From: Advenella kashmirensis W13003
Lineage (GTDB): Bacteria > Pseudomonadota > Gammaproteobacteria > Burkholderiales > Burkholderiaceae_B
Reading direction: 5' to 3'
Assembly: GCF_000506985.1 (NCBI RefSeq)
Contig: NZ_KI650979.1
Span: 1,550,710-1,614,709, forward strand
Length of the DNA: 64,000 nt
Made by a program: the position numbers and the translations under genes. The notes beneath the pieces were generated by a model that saw only the letters and a program-made list of their open reading frames with translations, had not been told where the DNA came from and ran no database searches. This document shows, in pieces, positions 32,325-41,263 of this stretch. Each line of letters starts with the position of its first letter. The first letter of the stretch is position 1.

Positions 32325-32777
32325 ATGACCACTCTCTTTGCATTCTTGCATCATGTACTGGCCTTCGCACTGGTCGCCGCCCTGGCAATCGAACTGGTGC
32401 TGGTCAAGGACCGAATCAGTATCGAGCGCGCGCGCCGGATTTTGCGAGCCGACGCCATTTACGGCGCATCGGCCATGTTGCTGCTGGTGGTGGGTTTTTT
32501 GCGCGTGATTTTCTTTGAGAAGGGTACGGCCTATTATTTTCACAGCATTCCCTTCATTGCCAAATTGGTGCTGTTTGCCGCCGTCGGCATTCTTTCCATT
32601 TACCCCACTATGACTTTCCTGTCCTGGCGCAAGAGTCTGAACCGGGGGCGCGAGCCTGTGCTGGATCCCGCAGTGATCAAGCGGATTCGCAAGCTGATTC
32701 ATTACGAACTGGTCTGTATTGTCTTTATTGTGCTGGCCGCGGCCATGATGGCGCGCGGTATCGGCTATTGGGGGTAG
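32325..32777 (+). CDS. DUF2214-family membrane protein
   Basis: A 150-residue inner-membrane protein with four hydrophobic helices (about residues 6-22, 44-64, 77-95 and 125-147), matching DUF2214 in length and in features such as FLHHVLAF and the loop after helix 3 (TMTFLSWRKSL). ATG 32325 has AAGGAT upstream and the N-terminal MTTLFAFLHH expected for the family. No function is established. A gamma-glutamylcyclotransferase-like gene follows after 13 bp. Confidence 0.82.
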   Translation: MTTLFAFLHHVLAFALVAALAIELVLVKDRISIERARRILRADAIYGASAMLLLVVGFLRVIFFEKGTAYYFHSIPFIAKLVLFAAVGILSIYPTMTFLSWRKSLNRGREPVLDPAVIKRIRKLIHYELVCIVFIVLAAAMMARGIGYWG

Positions 32778-32790
32778 AAGGGGTGTTGCT

Positions 32791-33306
32791 ATGTCGGGCG
32801 CTGACTCTCGCGCGTTGCGGTTATTTGTCTATGGCACGTTAAAAACCGGTTGTTGCAATTATGAACGCCATTGTTCGATGGCGGCGCACATGCAAAAAGC
32901 CTGGCTGTGGGGCCGGATTTACCATCTGGATCGCGATGAGGGCTATCCCATGGTGGAAATTAGCCCGGCGGCCATCCTGGCGCGAGGCACGCGCGAGCCG
33001 GCTCTTGATGCGCTGCAGGTATGCGAACCCGGCTCGCTGGACAAACCGGCGGGCGACTGGGACCTGATTGAAGGCGAACTGATGCTGTTTGAGCGACCTG
33101 AACGCGATATCCCCCTGATCGACCTGCTGGAAGAGTTTCATGCTGAAGAATCCGACCTGTACGCACGTGTGCTGACCACAGTGCGCACCGTAGCAGGTGC
33201 CCAAACTGCCTGGACATATATCCGCGAACGCGAGCATGACGGACGCCGCTTGCGGCCGGACAACACCGGCACGGTGTGCTGGCGTCCTGCCGACTTTATT
33301 TCCTGA
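32791..33306 (+). CDS. gamma-glutamylcyclotransferase-like (AIG2 fold) protein
   Basis: A 171-residue protein with the substrate-binding motif FVYGTLKTG near residue 12 and the acidic segment DLLEEFHAEE, where the catalytic Glu of this fold is expected. Family members cleave gamma-glutamyl groups as 5-oxoproline, but many homologues are uncharacterised. It overlaps the convergent methyltransferase gene by 11 bp at the 3' end. Confidence 0.75.
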   Translation: MSGADSRALRLFVYGTLKTGCCNYERHCSMAAHMQKAWLWGRIYHLDRDEGYPMVEISPAAILARGTREPALDALQVCEPGSLDKPAGDWDLIEGELMLFERPERDIPLIDLLEEFHAEESDLYARVLTTVRTVAGAQTAWTYIREREHDGRRLRPDNTGTVCWRPADFIS

Positions 33307-33898
33307 AGACGGCGTAGCTCCAGAAGATATCCTGGCGGCCGAGTGTGTCGTTTTTATAAACTTTGTGGTACAGCAATTGCAAGCCGCATTCCTGGGCCAT
33401 GCCGATGGTTTCTTCGTCGGGGATGTCGAACATATGGCGTTCGGCCGGGACCGGGCCGTGACGCAGTGACATGGACATAATGCCGTTGCGTGCAAGCAGA
33501 CCGACGCAATGCTGCATGGCCGGCATGCGCTCTTCGGCCAGCAGATGCATCCACACGGCAGTCAGCAGGAGCAGATCATAGTGTTTGCCGCTGGCACGCA
33601 CGGTTGACAGATCCGGCAGGCTGTCGGCGATCCAGTTGATTTGAGCGTCGGCGTGACGCAGGTCCGCCTGTTTTCTCATGGCAGAGGTGGGTTCGACGGC
33701 GTCGACGCGATAGCCCAGCCTTGCCAGCGCCGCTGCGTCGCGCCCCGTGCCCGCCCCGATATCCAGCACGTTGGCCGGCGCACCTGGGTAAAACCCGCGC
33801 ACCGGGTTATGTACTTTTTCGAAGGTGACACTTTCGTAGTCGTCGGCGAACTGTTGTGCCTTCTCTGCATAACCTTTGCTACCCGCAATCTCGACCAT
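33296..33898 (-). CDS. class I SAM-dependent methyltransferase
   Basis: A 200-residue protein with the SAM-binding motif VLDIGAGTGRDAAAL (near residue 44), an acidic residue after beta-2 (VDAVEPTSAM) and a motif near LLLTAVWMHL. The C-terminus lacks any targeting segment. The substrate is unknown. It is monocistronic and convergent with the preceding gene. Confidence 0.85.
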   Translation of the reverse strand: MVEIAGSKGYAEKAQQFADDYESVTFEKVHNPVRGFYPGAPANVLDIGAGTGRDAAALARLGYRVDAVEPTSAMRKQADLRHADAQINWIADSLPDLSTVRASGKHYDLLLLTAVWMHLLAEERMPAMQHCVGLLARNGIMSMSLRHGPVPAERHMFDIPDEETIGMAQECGLQLLYHKVYKNDTLGRQDIFWSYAVFRK

Positions 33899-34088
33899 TT
33901 TTTATGTCCATTCAAGTAATGTGGATTAAGACAAGTGTATCGGATTGGGAAATTAAAATAGCTAATTATTTCATTCGTCAGTATTTTTGGTCTGGTTTGC
34001 GCGCTGTTCTCTTTCTTTTCCTGTCTGGAATTCTTTATACTGTGCTGCTTCACCCGTCAATTCTGCATCTATCAAATAGGCAATTTGC

Positions 34089-35054
34089 GTGAATAACTCT
34101 CACAACTACGGTGATGGGGGCGATATCGTCGTTTCCATCAAGGGGGTGGGTAAAACCTACAAAAGCGGTTTTACTGCCCTGAAAGGCGTCGATCTGGATA
34201 TCCGCCGGGGCGAAATTCTGGCCTTGCTGGGCCCCAATGGGGCGGGCAAAACAACGCTGATTGGCATCGTGACCGGCCTGGTCAATGCCTCGGAGGGCAC
34301 CATTCTGGTGGATGGCGACGATGTGCGCCGCGACTACCGTCGCGTTCGCCCGAAAATCGGCCTGGTGCCCCAGGAACTGTTTACTGACTCTTTTGAGACG
34401 GTCTGGGATACGGTGTCGTTCAGCCGTGGCCTGTTCGGCAAGCCAGCCGATCCGGCTCATATCGAGCGCGTGCTTAAGGCCCTGTCTTTATGGAACAAGA
34501 AGGACAACAAAATCCTGAGTCTGTCCGGCGGCATGAAGCGTCGGGTCCTGATTGCCAAGGCGCTGTCGCATGAACCCTCGATTCTGTTTCTGGATGAGCC
34601 CACCGCCGGCGTAGACGTCGAGTTGCGTCACGATATGTGGAACCTGGTGCGCCAGCTGCGCGAGCAGGGGGTCACCGTGATCCTGACCACGCACTATATC
34701 GAGGAAGCCGAAGACATGGCGGACCGAATTGCGGTGATCAATAACGGCGAGATTATTCTGGTACAGGACAAACAGCAACTGATGGGCCAGCTGGGCAAGA
34801 AGGAATTGCATTTGCAATTGCCCCGCCCGCTGGATACGCTGCCGCCTGCCATGTCTGCCTACCCACTGACGCTGTCGGCGGACGGCCAGACGCTGGTGTA
34901 TACCTATAACAAGGAATCGGAAGAAAATACGGGAGCGAGCCTGTCCGAGATGCTGCGGCAACTGGGCGAGGTCGGGATCGAGCTCAAAGATCTGCAATCG
35001 AGAGAAAGCTCGCTGGAAGATATTTTCGTGAGCCTGGTAAGGAAAGACTCATGA
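34089..35054 (+). CDS. ABC exporter ATPase, YadG-like
   Basis: A 321-residue ATPase of the ABC-2 exporter class. Walker A is GPNGAGKTT, the signature is [15 protein letters not shown], Walker B is [12 protein letters not shown], and the C-terminal [11 protein letters not shown] matches E. coli YadG. The start appears to be GTG 34089, since no better methionine precedes the nucleotide-binding domain. It overlaps the permease gene by 4 bp. The substrate of YadGH-type systems is not known; drug or lipid export is possible. Confidence 0.88.
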   Translation: MNNSHNYGDGGDIVVSIKGVGKTYKSGFTALKGVDLDIRRGEILALLGPNGAGKTTLIGIVTGLVNASEGTILVDGDDVRRDYRRVRPKIGLVPQELFTDSFETVWDTVSFSRGLFGKPADPAHIERVLKALSLWNKKDNKILSLSGGMKRRVLIAKALSHEPSILFLDEPTAGVDVELRHDMWNLVRQLREQGVTVILTTHYIEEAEDMADRIAVINNGEIILVQDKQQLMGQLGKKELHLQLPRPLDTLPPAMSAYPLTLSADGQTLVYTYNKESEENTGASLSEMLRQLGEVGIELKDLQSRESSLEDIFVSLVRKDS

Positions 35055-35812
35055 ATCTGTATGGCGTAAAAGCAATTTATAAGTTTGAGATGGCGCGGGC
35101 GTTTCGCACACTCATGCAAAGCATCGCGTCCCCGGTACTGTCCACGGCGCTGTATTTCATCGTGTTCGGTGCGGCCATCGGTTCCCGTATGGGTGAGATC
35201 GACGGCGTGTCCTACGGCGCGTTTATCGTGCCCGGGCTGTTGATGATGGCCCTGTTGGGGCAGAGTGTATCGAATGCGTCGTTCGGCATTTATATGCCCA
35301 AGTGGTCAGGCACGATTTATGAAATCATGTCGGCGCCGGTGTCGTATTTTGAAGTGATTCTGGGTTATGTGGGGGCGGCGGCCACCAAAACACTGATTCT
35401 GTCGGTGTTGATTCTGATTACGGCCCGCTTCTTTGTGGCATACGACATTCAGCATCCGTTCTGGATGGTACTGTTTCTGGTGCTCACAGCCATCACATTC
35501 AGCATGTTCGGGTTTATCATCGGCTTGTGGGCCGATGGCTTCGAGAAGCTGCAGATCATTCCGCTGATGGTGATTACGCCGCTCACGTTTTTGGGTGGTG
35601 CGTTTTATTCCATTCATATGCTGCCCGGCATCTGGTCAAAAGTGGCGCTGTTCAATCCGGTAGTCTATCTGATCAGCGGTTTCCGCTGGAGTTTTTACGG
35701 TGTGGCTGACGTGAACCATTATGTGAGCCTGTTTACCATTCTGTTCATTCTGCTGTTGTGTGCGCTGGTGGTGTCCTGGATGTTCCGTACGGGGTACAAG
35801 CTGCGGCCGTAA
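35051..35812 (+). CDS. ABC-2 family permease, YadH-like
   Basis: A 253-residue membrane protein with six predicted helices and the ABC-2 signature in the last third ([18 protein letters not shown], then [17 protein letters not shown]). It pairs with the ATPase at 34089 through an ATGA overlap. The N-terminus [20 protein letters not shown] fits the family. It forms a two-component exporter as a homodimer with two ATPases. Confidence 0.88.
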   Translation: MNLYGVKAIYKFEMARAFRTLMQSIASPVLSTALYFIVFGAAIGSRMGEIDGVSYGAFIVPGLLMMALLGQSVSNASFGIYMPKWSGTIYEIMSAPVSYFEVILGYVGAAATKTLILSVLILITARFFVAYDIQHPFWMVLFLVLTAITFSMFGFIIGLWADGFEKLQIIPLMVITPLTFLGGAFYSIHMLPGIWSKVALFNPVVYLISGFRWSFYGVADVNHYVSLFTILFILLLCALVVSWMFRTGYKLRP

Positions 35813-35885
35813 GTCGAAGGACGTCTCGGCCCTGACGCTCTGCCTCGGGGTGTTTGTGTGCCCTGTCTGTCGTTTCCGCTGTTTC

Positions 35886-36914
35886 TCAGGCCTGGATCAC
35901 GCTGCGCGCGTCCTCTTCTTTGCCGGTTTCTTCAGTGGGGGCAGGCGGGTCCGCTTCCTGTTCCCGGGCCACACGGGCGACGGGTTCCGCAATGGGGTCC
36001 TCTGCCTGCTGGGGCATCACCACAGCACCACGCAGCCGGCTGCGCCGTGTTTTTTTCTCCCGTACCACGGTGGGCGGTGTCCAGGTCACAATATGCAGCG
36101 AGCCGTCTTCATGCTCGACCAGCGCAGTCATGCTTTCGACCCAGTCGCCGTCGTTGCAGTACAGAATGCCATCGACTTCGCGGATTTCCGCCTTGTGGAT
36201 ATGGCCGCAAACCACGCCATCATAATTATTCTTGCGCGCTTCCTGCATGACGGCATCTTCGAACGCCGAAATGTAGCTGACGGCATTTTTGACTTTTTGC
36301 TTCAGATATTGCGAGAGTGACCAGTAACCCAGGCCCATGCGCGCCCGTGCGTTGTTCAGCCACATATTGAAGGTGAGTGCGACGGTGTAAAGATGGTCGC
36401 CGACATAGGCCAGCCAGGGCGCGAATTGCACTACGCCATCGAAGCGGTCGCCATGCAGAATCCACAAGCGCCGACCGTCGGCAGTGACATGCTCGGTTTC
36501 TTCGACGACTTCGATTCCGCCGAAATTCTGTTCGACATAGTGCCGGGCGAATGAGTCGTGGTTGCCGGGAACGTAGATTACCCGGGTGCCCTGGCGGCAT
36601 TTGCGCAGCAGCTTCTGGATGACGTCGTTGTGCGATTGGGGCCAGAACCACTTGCCTTTGAGTTGCCATCCATCGATAATGTCACCCACCAGATAAAGGG
36701 TATCCGATTCCGTATGCTTGAGGAAATCCAGCAGTGCAGTGGCCTGGCAGCCTTTGGTGCCCAGGTGCACATCGGAAATCCAGATCGTGCGGTAGTGAGT
36801 AGTAGGATGTTCAGACAAAATAATGTCAGGCCGTAAGTACAGGTCAGGAATGCCTATTATTACAACAACCGGTTGTGACGCATGTATGACATGAGCCGGT
36901 ATCTTATCTGTCAC
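35886..36914 (-). CDS. LpxH-like UDP-2,3-diacylglucosamine diphosphatase-family phosphoesterase
   Basis: A 342-residue calcineurin-like phosphoesterase. Metal-binding motifs are ISDVHLG, GDIIDGW, VPGNHDS, LHGDRFD and CGHIHKAE. The family hydrolyses UDP-diacylglucosamine in lipid A synthesis, though several homologues of this subgroup have other roles. The reading starts with GTG 36914; a TTG at 36818 (LSEHPTTHYRT) would remove a non-conserved leader and may be the true start. The C-terminal 60-70 residues are charged and low-complexity. It is divergent from LysE. Confidence 0.8.
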   Translation of the reverse strand: MTDKIPAHVIHASQPVVVIIGIPDLYLRPDIILSEHPTTHYRTIWISDVHLGTKGCQATALLDFLKHTESDTLYLVGDIIDGWQLKGKWFWPQSHNDVIQKLLRKCRQGTRVIYVPGNHDSFARHYVEQNFGGIEVVEETEHVTADGRRLWILHGDRFDGVVQFAPWLAYVGDHLYTVALTFNMWLNNARARMGLGYWSLSQYLKQKVKNAVSYISAFEDAVMQEARKNNYDGVVCGHIHKAEIREVDGILYCNDGDWVESMTALVEHEDGSLHIVTWTPPTVVREKKTRRSRLRGAVVMPQQAEDPIAEPVARVAREQEADPPAPTEETGKEEDARSVIQA

Positions 36915-36985
36915 CCGTTTGTCATTCTTGCGACTGTTTCCTTTTTAACACAATGGCGGTCGCTTTCCAATTGAATCATCGTTGT

Positions 36986-37597
36986 ATGAATGCGTATCTT
37001 TCCGGTCTGTTTCTAAGCGGTTCCCTGATTCTTGCGATTGGTTCGCAAAATGCGTTTGTACTGAAACAGGGGTTGCGCAAAAGCCACGTCTTCTGGATCT
37101 GTCTGGTGTGCAGTCTGTCCGATGCCGCCCTGATCCTGACCGGCGTGCTGGGCTTTTCGGTGGTGGTGCGGCACGCGGCCCATGTGGTTCCGTTCATCAA
37201 GTATGCGGGAGCACTGTTTCTTTTTGTCTATGGCCTGCTGCATTTTCATGCGGCGTTGACCAAAACCGAAGCCATGCAGGACAGCCGGATCGAGGCACCG
37301 TCGCTCAAACGCACGCTGCTGGTATGTCTGGCGCTCACCTGGCTCAACCCCCATGTATATCTTGATACGCTGCTGTTGATCGGGTCGGTGTCTACGCGCT
37401 TTCCGGGCCAGCAATGGTTGTTTGCCGCAGGCGGCATTACAGCCTCGCTGGTATTCTTCTTTTCCCTGGGGTATGGCGCGCGCCTGTTGTTGCCACTGTT
37501 CAAAAAGCCGATTGCCTGGAAGATTCTGGATCTGATTGTCGGTGTGACCATGTGGGTCATCGCCTGGCAGCTTGTCTGGGGGCGTTCGCTGGGGTAA
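36986..37597 (+). CDS. LysE/ArgO-family amino-acid exporter
   Basis: A 203-residue inner-membrane exporter with five to six helices and family motifs GSQNAFVLKQGL near residue 20 and WLNPHVYLDT near residue 115. It closely follows the ArgO/LysE pattern for exporting arginine or lysine. ATG 36986 gives the usual N-terminus; an in-frame ATG at 36953 adds only a non-conserved extension. A good terminator follows. No LysG/ArgP regulator adjoins. Confidence 0.9.
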   Translation: MNAYLSGLFLSGSLILAIGSQNAFVLKQGLRKSHVFWICLVCSLSDAALILTGVLGFSVVVRHAAHVVPFIKYAGALFLFVYGLLHFHAALTKTEAMQDSRIEAPSLKRTLLVCLALTWLNPHVYLDTLLLIGSVSTRFPGQQWLFAAGGITASLVFFFSLGYGARLLLPLFKKPIAWKILDLIVGVTMWVIAWQLVWGRSLG

Positions 37598-37642
37598 TGG
37601 GTGGTGCCGGGCGGACGCATCTTCGGCCCGACCGTGAAAGAA

Positions 37643-37676
37643 AACCGCCCGAACGCATTACGTGTATCGGGCGGTT
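37643..37676. terminator. terminator between lysE-like gene and proV
   Basis: AACCGCCCGA (37643-37652) and TCGGGCGGTT (37667-37676) are perfect 10-bp arms with a 14-base loop, followed by GTGTTGG on + and by TTTCTTTC on the minus strand. It suits both convergent transcripts. Confidence 0.75.
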
Positions 37677-37754
37677 GTGTTGGCTTTAGTCATCATCGGG
37701 CGCAGCGTGTTGCGGTGGCCCGATGAGGCGCCGGGATGGGCGCAGGGGCGTGAA

Positions 37755-39194
37755 TCAGTGACGCAGTCCGGGTTCTTTTTCCCGTTTGTTTTTCAGCGAC
37801 TCGTCCAGCTCAATCGATCCCTCGGGCGGCTCCGGCTCGGCCTCCGTCGCTGCCTCTTGCGTGGATGTGCCAGAAACGGCGCGGGCGGCAGCCGGGTCGA
37901 CAGCAGGAGCAGCATCGCGGTCAGCAGCCACCGGATGCGTTTTCTCTGCAGTTGTCTCTGTCTTTGCGCCAGCATCAGAAGCGCTTTGCGCATTGTCGTT
38001 ATTGTCGCCATTGCCGTTTTCAATCGCGGGGCTGACCAGTTCCACTACCTTGGCGCGTGACATGACCCCCAGGAATTCATCGTTTTCGTCCGTGACCACG
38101 ACGGGTTCGGTCGACTGAAGCATATGCGTGAGCACTTCATCCAGGTTGGTGTCGGCCGAGACCGTGACAGCTCCTTCGACTTTGGAGGAAATGTCCCGCA
38201 GGCCGGCCCGCACGGCGTTTTCGGCGGCCGACAGGCGCAGCAGACCGGCAAAGGCCTTGCCGTCAAGCACGGGGGCGAATTTGTAATCGTACTGTTTCAT
38301 GCGTTCGATGGCATGAGCAGGGCGGGCACGCATGGTCAGGGTCAGGCGCGGCGCGTTGACGGCATGGGCGGCGTTGAGCGCCTTGCCGCGGTTTACATCC
38401 TGCAGGAAGGCGGCAACATACTCGTTGCCCGGTGACAGCAGAATATCTTCGGGCGTTCCTTCCTGGATCAGTTCGCCGTCCTTGAGAATGGCAATGCGGT
38501 TGCCCAGACGCAGCGCTTCATCCAGGTCGTGCGTAATGAAGACGATGGTTTTGTTCAGGCGCGCCTGCAATTCGAGCAACTGGTTTTGCATTTCGCGGCG
38601 GATCAGCGGATCCAGGGCCGAGAAGGCTTCGTCCATCAGCAGAATGTCGGCATCGGTAGCCAGTGCGCGCGCCAGGCCTACGCGCTGTTGCATTCCGCCC
38701 GACAATTGATGCGGATACTGGTTCTCAAAACCGCCCAGTCCCACCTGGTCAAGCCAGTAACGGCCTTTTTCGTGTGCGGCGGCTTTGCTGATGCCCTGGA
38801 TGGACAGCCCGTAGGCTGCATTGTCCAGGACCGTTTTATGAGGCAGCAGGCCAAACCGCTGAAAGACCATGCTCATGGTGTTCTGGCGAAATTTTTCAAG
38901 TTCCTTGCGACCCAGGGTCACCACATCGGTACCATCGACCAGAATATGGCCGGCGGTGGGCTCGATCAGCCGGTTGAAGTGGCGGATCAGGGTGGATTTG
39001 CCGGAGCCCGACAGGCCCATGATGACATAAATACTGCCTTCCTCGATACTCAGGCTGATGTCCTTGAGGCCCAGGGTATGGCCGCTTTTGGCCAGCAGTT
39101 CTTCTTTGGAGATGCCCTGTCTGACGGCATCGATCCATTTGTTCGGCTCTTTGCCGAAAATTTTGTAGATATTTTTGACTTCTATTTTACTCAT
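37755..39194 (-). CDS. proV: glycine betaine/proline ABC transporter ATPase
   Basis: A 479-residue ATPase. Walker A is GLSGSGKST, the signature LSGGMQQRVGLARAL, and Walker B ILLMDEAFSALD. Tandem CBS domains occupy about residues 280-395 and would sense ionic strength. E. coli ProV has 400 residues; here an extra Ala/Thr/Glu-rich tail of about 80 residues follows the CBS pair, ending in a charged stretch. It overlaps proW by 4 bp. The transporter imports betaine-type osmoprotectants, or uses them as nutrients. Confidence 0.92.
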   Translation of the reverse strand: MSKIEVKNIYKIFGKEPNKWIDAVRQGISKEELLAKSGHTLGLKDISLSIEEGSIYVIMGLSGSGKSTLIRHFNRLIEPTAGHILVDGTDVVTLGRKELEKFRQNTMSMVFQRFGLLPHKTVLDNAAYGLSIQGISKAAAHEKGRYWLDQVGLGGFENQYPHQLSGGMQQRVGLARALATDADILLMDEAFSALDPLIRREMQNQLLELQARLNKTIVFITHDLDEALRLGNRIAILKDGELIQEGTPEDILLSPGNEYVAAFLQDVNRGKALNAAHAVNAPRLTLTMRARPAHAIERMKQYDYKFAPVLDGKAFAGLLRLSAAENAVRAGLRDISSKVEGAVTVSADTNLDEVLTHMLQSTEPVVVTDENDEFLGVMSRAKVVELVSPAIENGNGDNNDNAQSASDAGAKTETTAEKTHPVAADRDAAPAVDPAAARAVSGTSTQEAATEAEPEPPEGSIELDESLKNKREKEPGLRH

Positions 39195-40048
39195 CGTGCA
39201 CCGCCTGTATTTTTTCGTTTTCCATAGGATTGGGTGATGCGGTCAAACAGCACCGCAAGGATGACAATTCCCAACCCGGCCAGCAGGCCGCGACCGACTT
39301 CCAGGCGATTGATTCCCAGCAGCACTTCGTAGCCCAGGCCACGCGCGCCGATCATGGAAGCGATGACCACCATCGACAGCGCCATCATCGTGGTCTGGTT
39401 GATGCCCGCCATGATATTGGGCAACGCCAGGGGCAATTGCACGCCGAATAGCTGCTGCGAAGAGGAGGCGCCGAAGGCGCGCGAGGCTTCGAGCACTTCC
39501 CGGTCAACCAGGCGGATACCCAGGTCAGTCAGGCGGATCAGCGGCGGCACGGCGTAAATCACGGTGGCAATAATAGCCGGGATTTTCCCCAGGCCGAACA
39601 GCATGACGACCGGAATAAGATAGACAAAGCTGGGTAGCGTCTGCATCACATCCAGAATGGGCAGCATGACTGACCGCACCGGATTGGATTTGGCGGTGAG
39701 GACGCCTAGGGGGATGCCGATAATGATGGATATGGCGGTGGCCATAATCATCAGCGAGAGGGTCTGCATGCCGGCGTCCCAGAGTCCGAGTACGCCCAGC
39801 AGAGCCAGCAGAACGCCCATCATCAGGGAGAAGACAATGCGGCGGCTGGCTGCGAACGCGATCAGGACGACGACAATGAGCACGCTCCACCAGGGGGCGC
39901 CGCGCAGAATTTTTTCGATCCAGACCAGCAGATGCAGGAAGGGCTCCGACATTGCATTGAGGGCATCGGCGTAATTCGTGACCAGATGGTCCACGAACCC
40001 GTCAATGCTTTTGCGCACATCGCGCGCAGAAATAATTTCAGGAAACAT
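39191..40048 (-). CDS. proW: glycine betaine/proline ABC transporter permease
   Basis: A 285-residue permease with about six helices and the ABC inner-membrane loop EASRAFGASSSQQLFGVQLPLALPNIMAG-like near residue 190 (EAA motif with conserved Gly). It starts downstream of a gap of 116 bp after the first binding protein gene and overlaps proV. It is shorter at the N-terminus than E. coli ProW, as is common in betaproteobacteria. Confidence 0.92.
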   Translation of the reverse strand: MFPEIISARDVRKSIDGFVDHLVTNYADALNAMSEPFLHLLVWIEKILRGAPWWSVLIVVVLIAFAASRRIVFSLMMGVLLALLGVLGLWDAGMQTLSLMIMATAISIIIGIPLGVLTAKSNPVRSVMLPILDVMQTLPSFVYLIPVVMLFGLGKIPAIIATVIYAVPPLIRLTDLGIRLVDREVLEASRAFGASSSQQLFGVQLPLALPNIMAGINQTTMMALSMVVIASMIGARGLGYEVLLGINRLEVGRGLLAGLGIVILAVLFDRITQSYGKRKNTGGAR

Positions 40049-40164
40049 GATTGTATTTATTCATCAAAAAATGGAGAAAGAACGGTCCGCGCCATGGCCG
40101 CAGGGCCTGAACACGCCACAAGGGCGCGATCACAGGCTCGGGCCGGTCAGGACAGGCGCGCAGG

Positions 40165-41169
40165 TCAGAGTGAGGCTTTGACACGGTCGGCCACCTCGGT
40201 GGGGACCCATTTGGACCAGACGTCCTGCTGGTTTTTCAGAAACCACTGTGCGACGTCGCTGGTGTCGTCGCCGGACTCTTCCATATGGGCCAGGGTTTTG
40301 TTAACGACTTCGAAAGGAACGGTGACCTTGCTGAAAAACTGCGTCAATGTCGGGGCGTCCTGCGTAAACCGGGTATTGAGTGCAGTAAACACCGGATTAT
40401 CGGGATAATCAACGGCTTGCGGATCAGCGCAATCTTCGCGCGTCAGGCACAGTTGCTTTTCCTTGTCATAGGGGGGCATCTGCAGCCGGACCAGCTCCAG
40501 CGTGCTGATCAGCGGTGTCGGCTCCCAGTAATAAAAAACGATGTCCTTCTTGCGTTTGTAAGAGGACATCAGACTGGCTTTCTGGGCCGCACCGGTACCG
40601 GGCGCATACACCTCGAAATCCTTGTCCAGTTTCAGGCCTTTGGCCAGATTGGTTGCCACCAGCTGGCAGTTCCAGCCCGCCGGGCATCCATAGATGCGGC
40701 CTTTATCCGGGTTCTCCGGATCGGCAAAATCATCCTTGTGTCGGGCCAGGTCGGCCGCCGATTTCAGATCGGGAAATTTCTCGGCGGTATATTTGGGAAT
40801 ATACCATCCTTCTTTTCCAGTATACAGCTCGCCAACCCGCTTGACTTTGCCTGATTTTTCGGCTTGCGCCCAGGCGTCACTGATGCTGTTGAGCCAGATT
40901 TCCGTGTTGACCTGCAAATCGTCGCGCTCCAGGGCCGCCAGGGCGGTGAGCGTTTCGGTGGGTACCATCTCGGTCTTGCAGCCATAGCCTTTTTCAAGGA
41001 TATAGCGCTCGACGTCCGCAAGGATCAGGTTGGATTCCCAGTTCATGCCGCCGAATTTGACGGTTTCTTCGACTTCGCAGGTGGGGGCATCGGCGGCAAC
41101 GGCAGCGCGAGCCAGACCGAGAGAGGCCGAAGCAATGAATACAGCAGATAGAACTTTAGTCTTTATCAT
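40165..41169 (-). CDS. proX: glycine betaine-type ABC transporter binding protein, copy 1
   Basis: A 334-residue periplasmic protein with a signal peptide ending near residue 26 (AVA). It has the OpuAC fold with FGGMNWESN, AALERDDLQVNTEIWLNS, and paired cysteines (CEV near residue 31, GYGC) suggesting disulfides. It is closely similar along its whole length to the adjacent copy 2, so the two are tandem paralogues. It is adjacent to proW and is probably the main partner. Confidence 0.9.
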   Translation of the reverse strand: MIKTKVLSAVFIASASLGLARAAVAADAPTCEVEETVKFGGMNWESNLILADVERYILEKGYGCKTEMVPTETLTALAALERDDLQVNTEIWLNSISDAWAQAEKSGKVKRVGELYTGKEGWYIPKYTAEKFPDLKSAADLARHKDDFADPENPDKGRIYGCPAGWNCQLVATNLAKGLKLDKDFEVYAPGTGAAQKASLMSSYKRKKDIVFYYWEPTPLISTLELVRLQMPPYDKEKQLCLTREDCADPQAVDYPDNPVFTALNTRFTQDAPTLTQFFSKVTVPFEVVNKTLAHMEESGDDTSDVAQWFLKNQQDVWSKWVPTEVADRVKASL

Positions 41170-41222
41170 GGCAGGGTGCCTCTTATGGCTAAAAGTGAAC
41201 TGACCGGTATGAATTGGCCTCG

Positions 41223-41241
41223 GCCCGTCCGTCGAACGGGC
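41223..41241. other. stem-loop between the two binding-protein genes
   Basis: GCCCGT (41223-41228) and ACGGGC (41236-41241) make a 6-bp stem with a 7-base loop in the 94-bp gap between copy 2 and copy 1 on the minus strand. It may stabilise the upstream binding-protein mRNA or partially terminate; there is no strong T tract. Confidence 0.4.
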
Positions 41242-41263
41242 GCTGTCGTGCGAGCAGCGGCGA

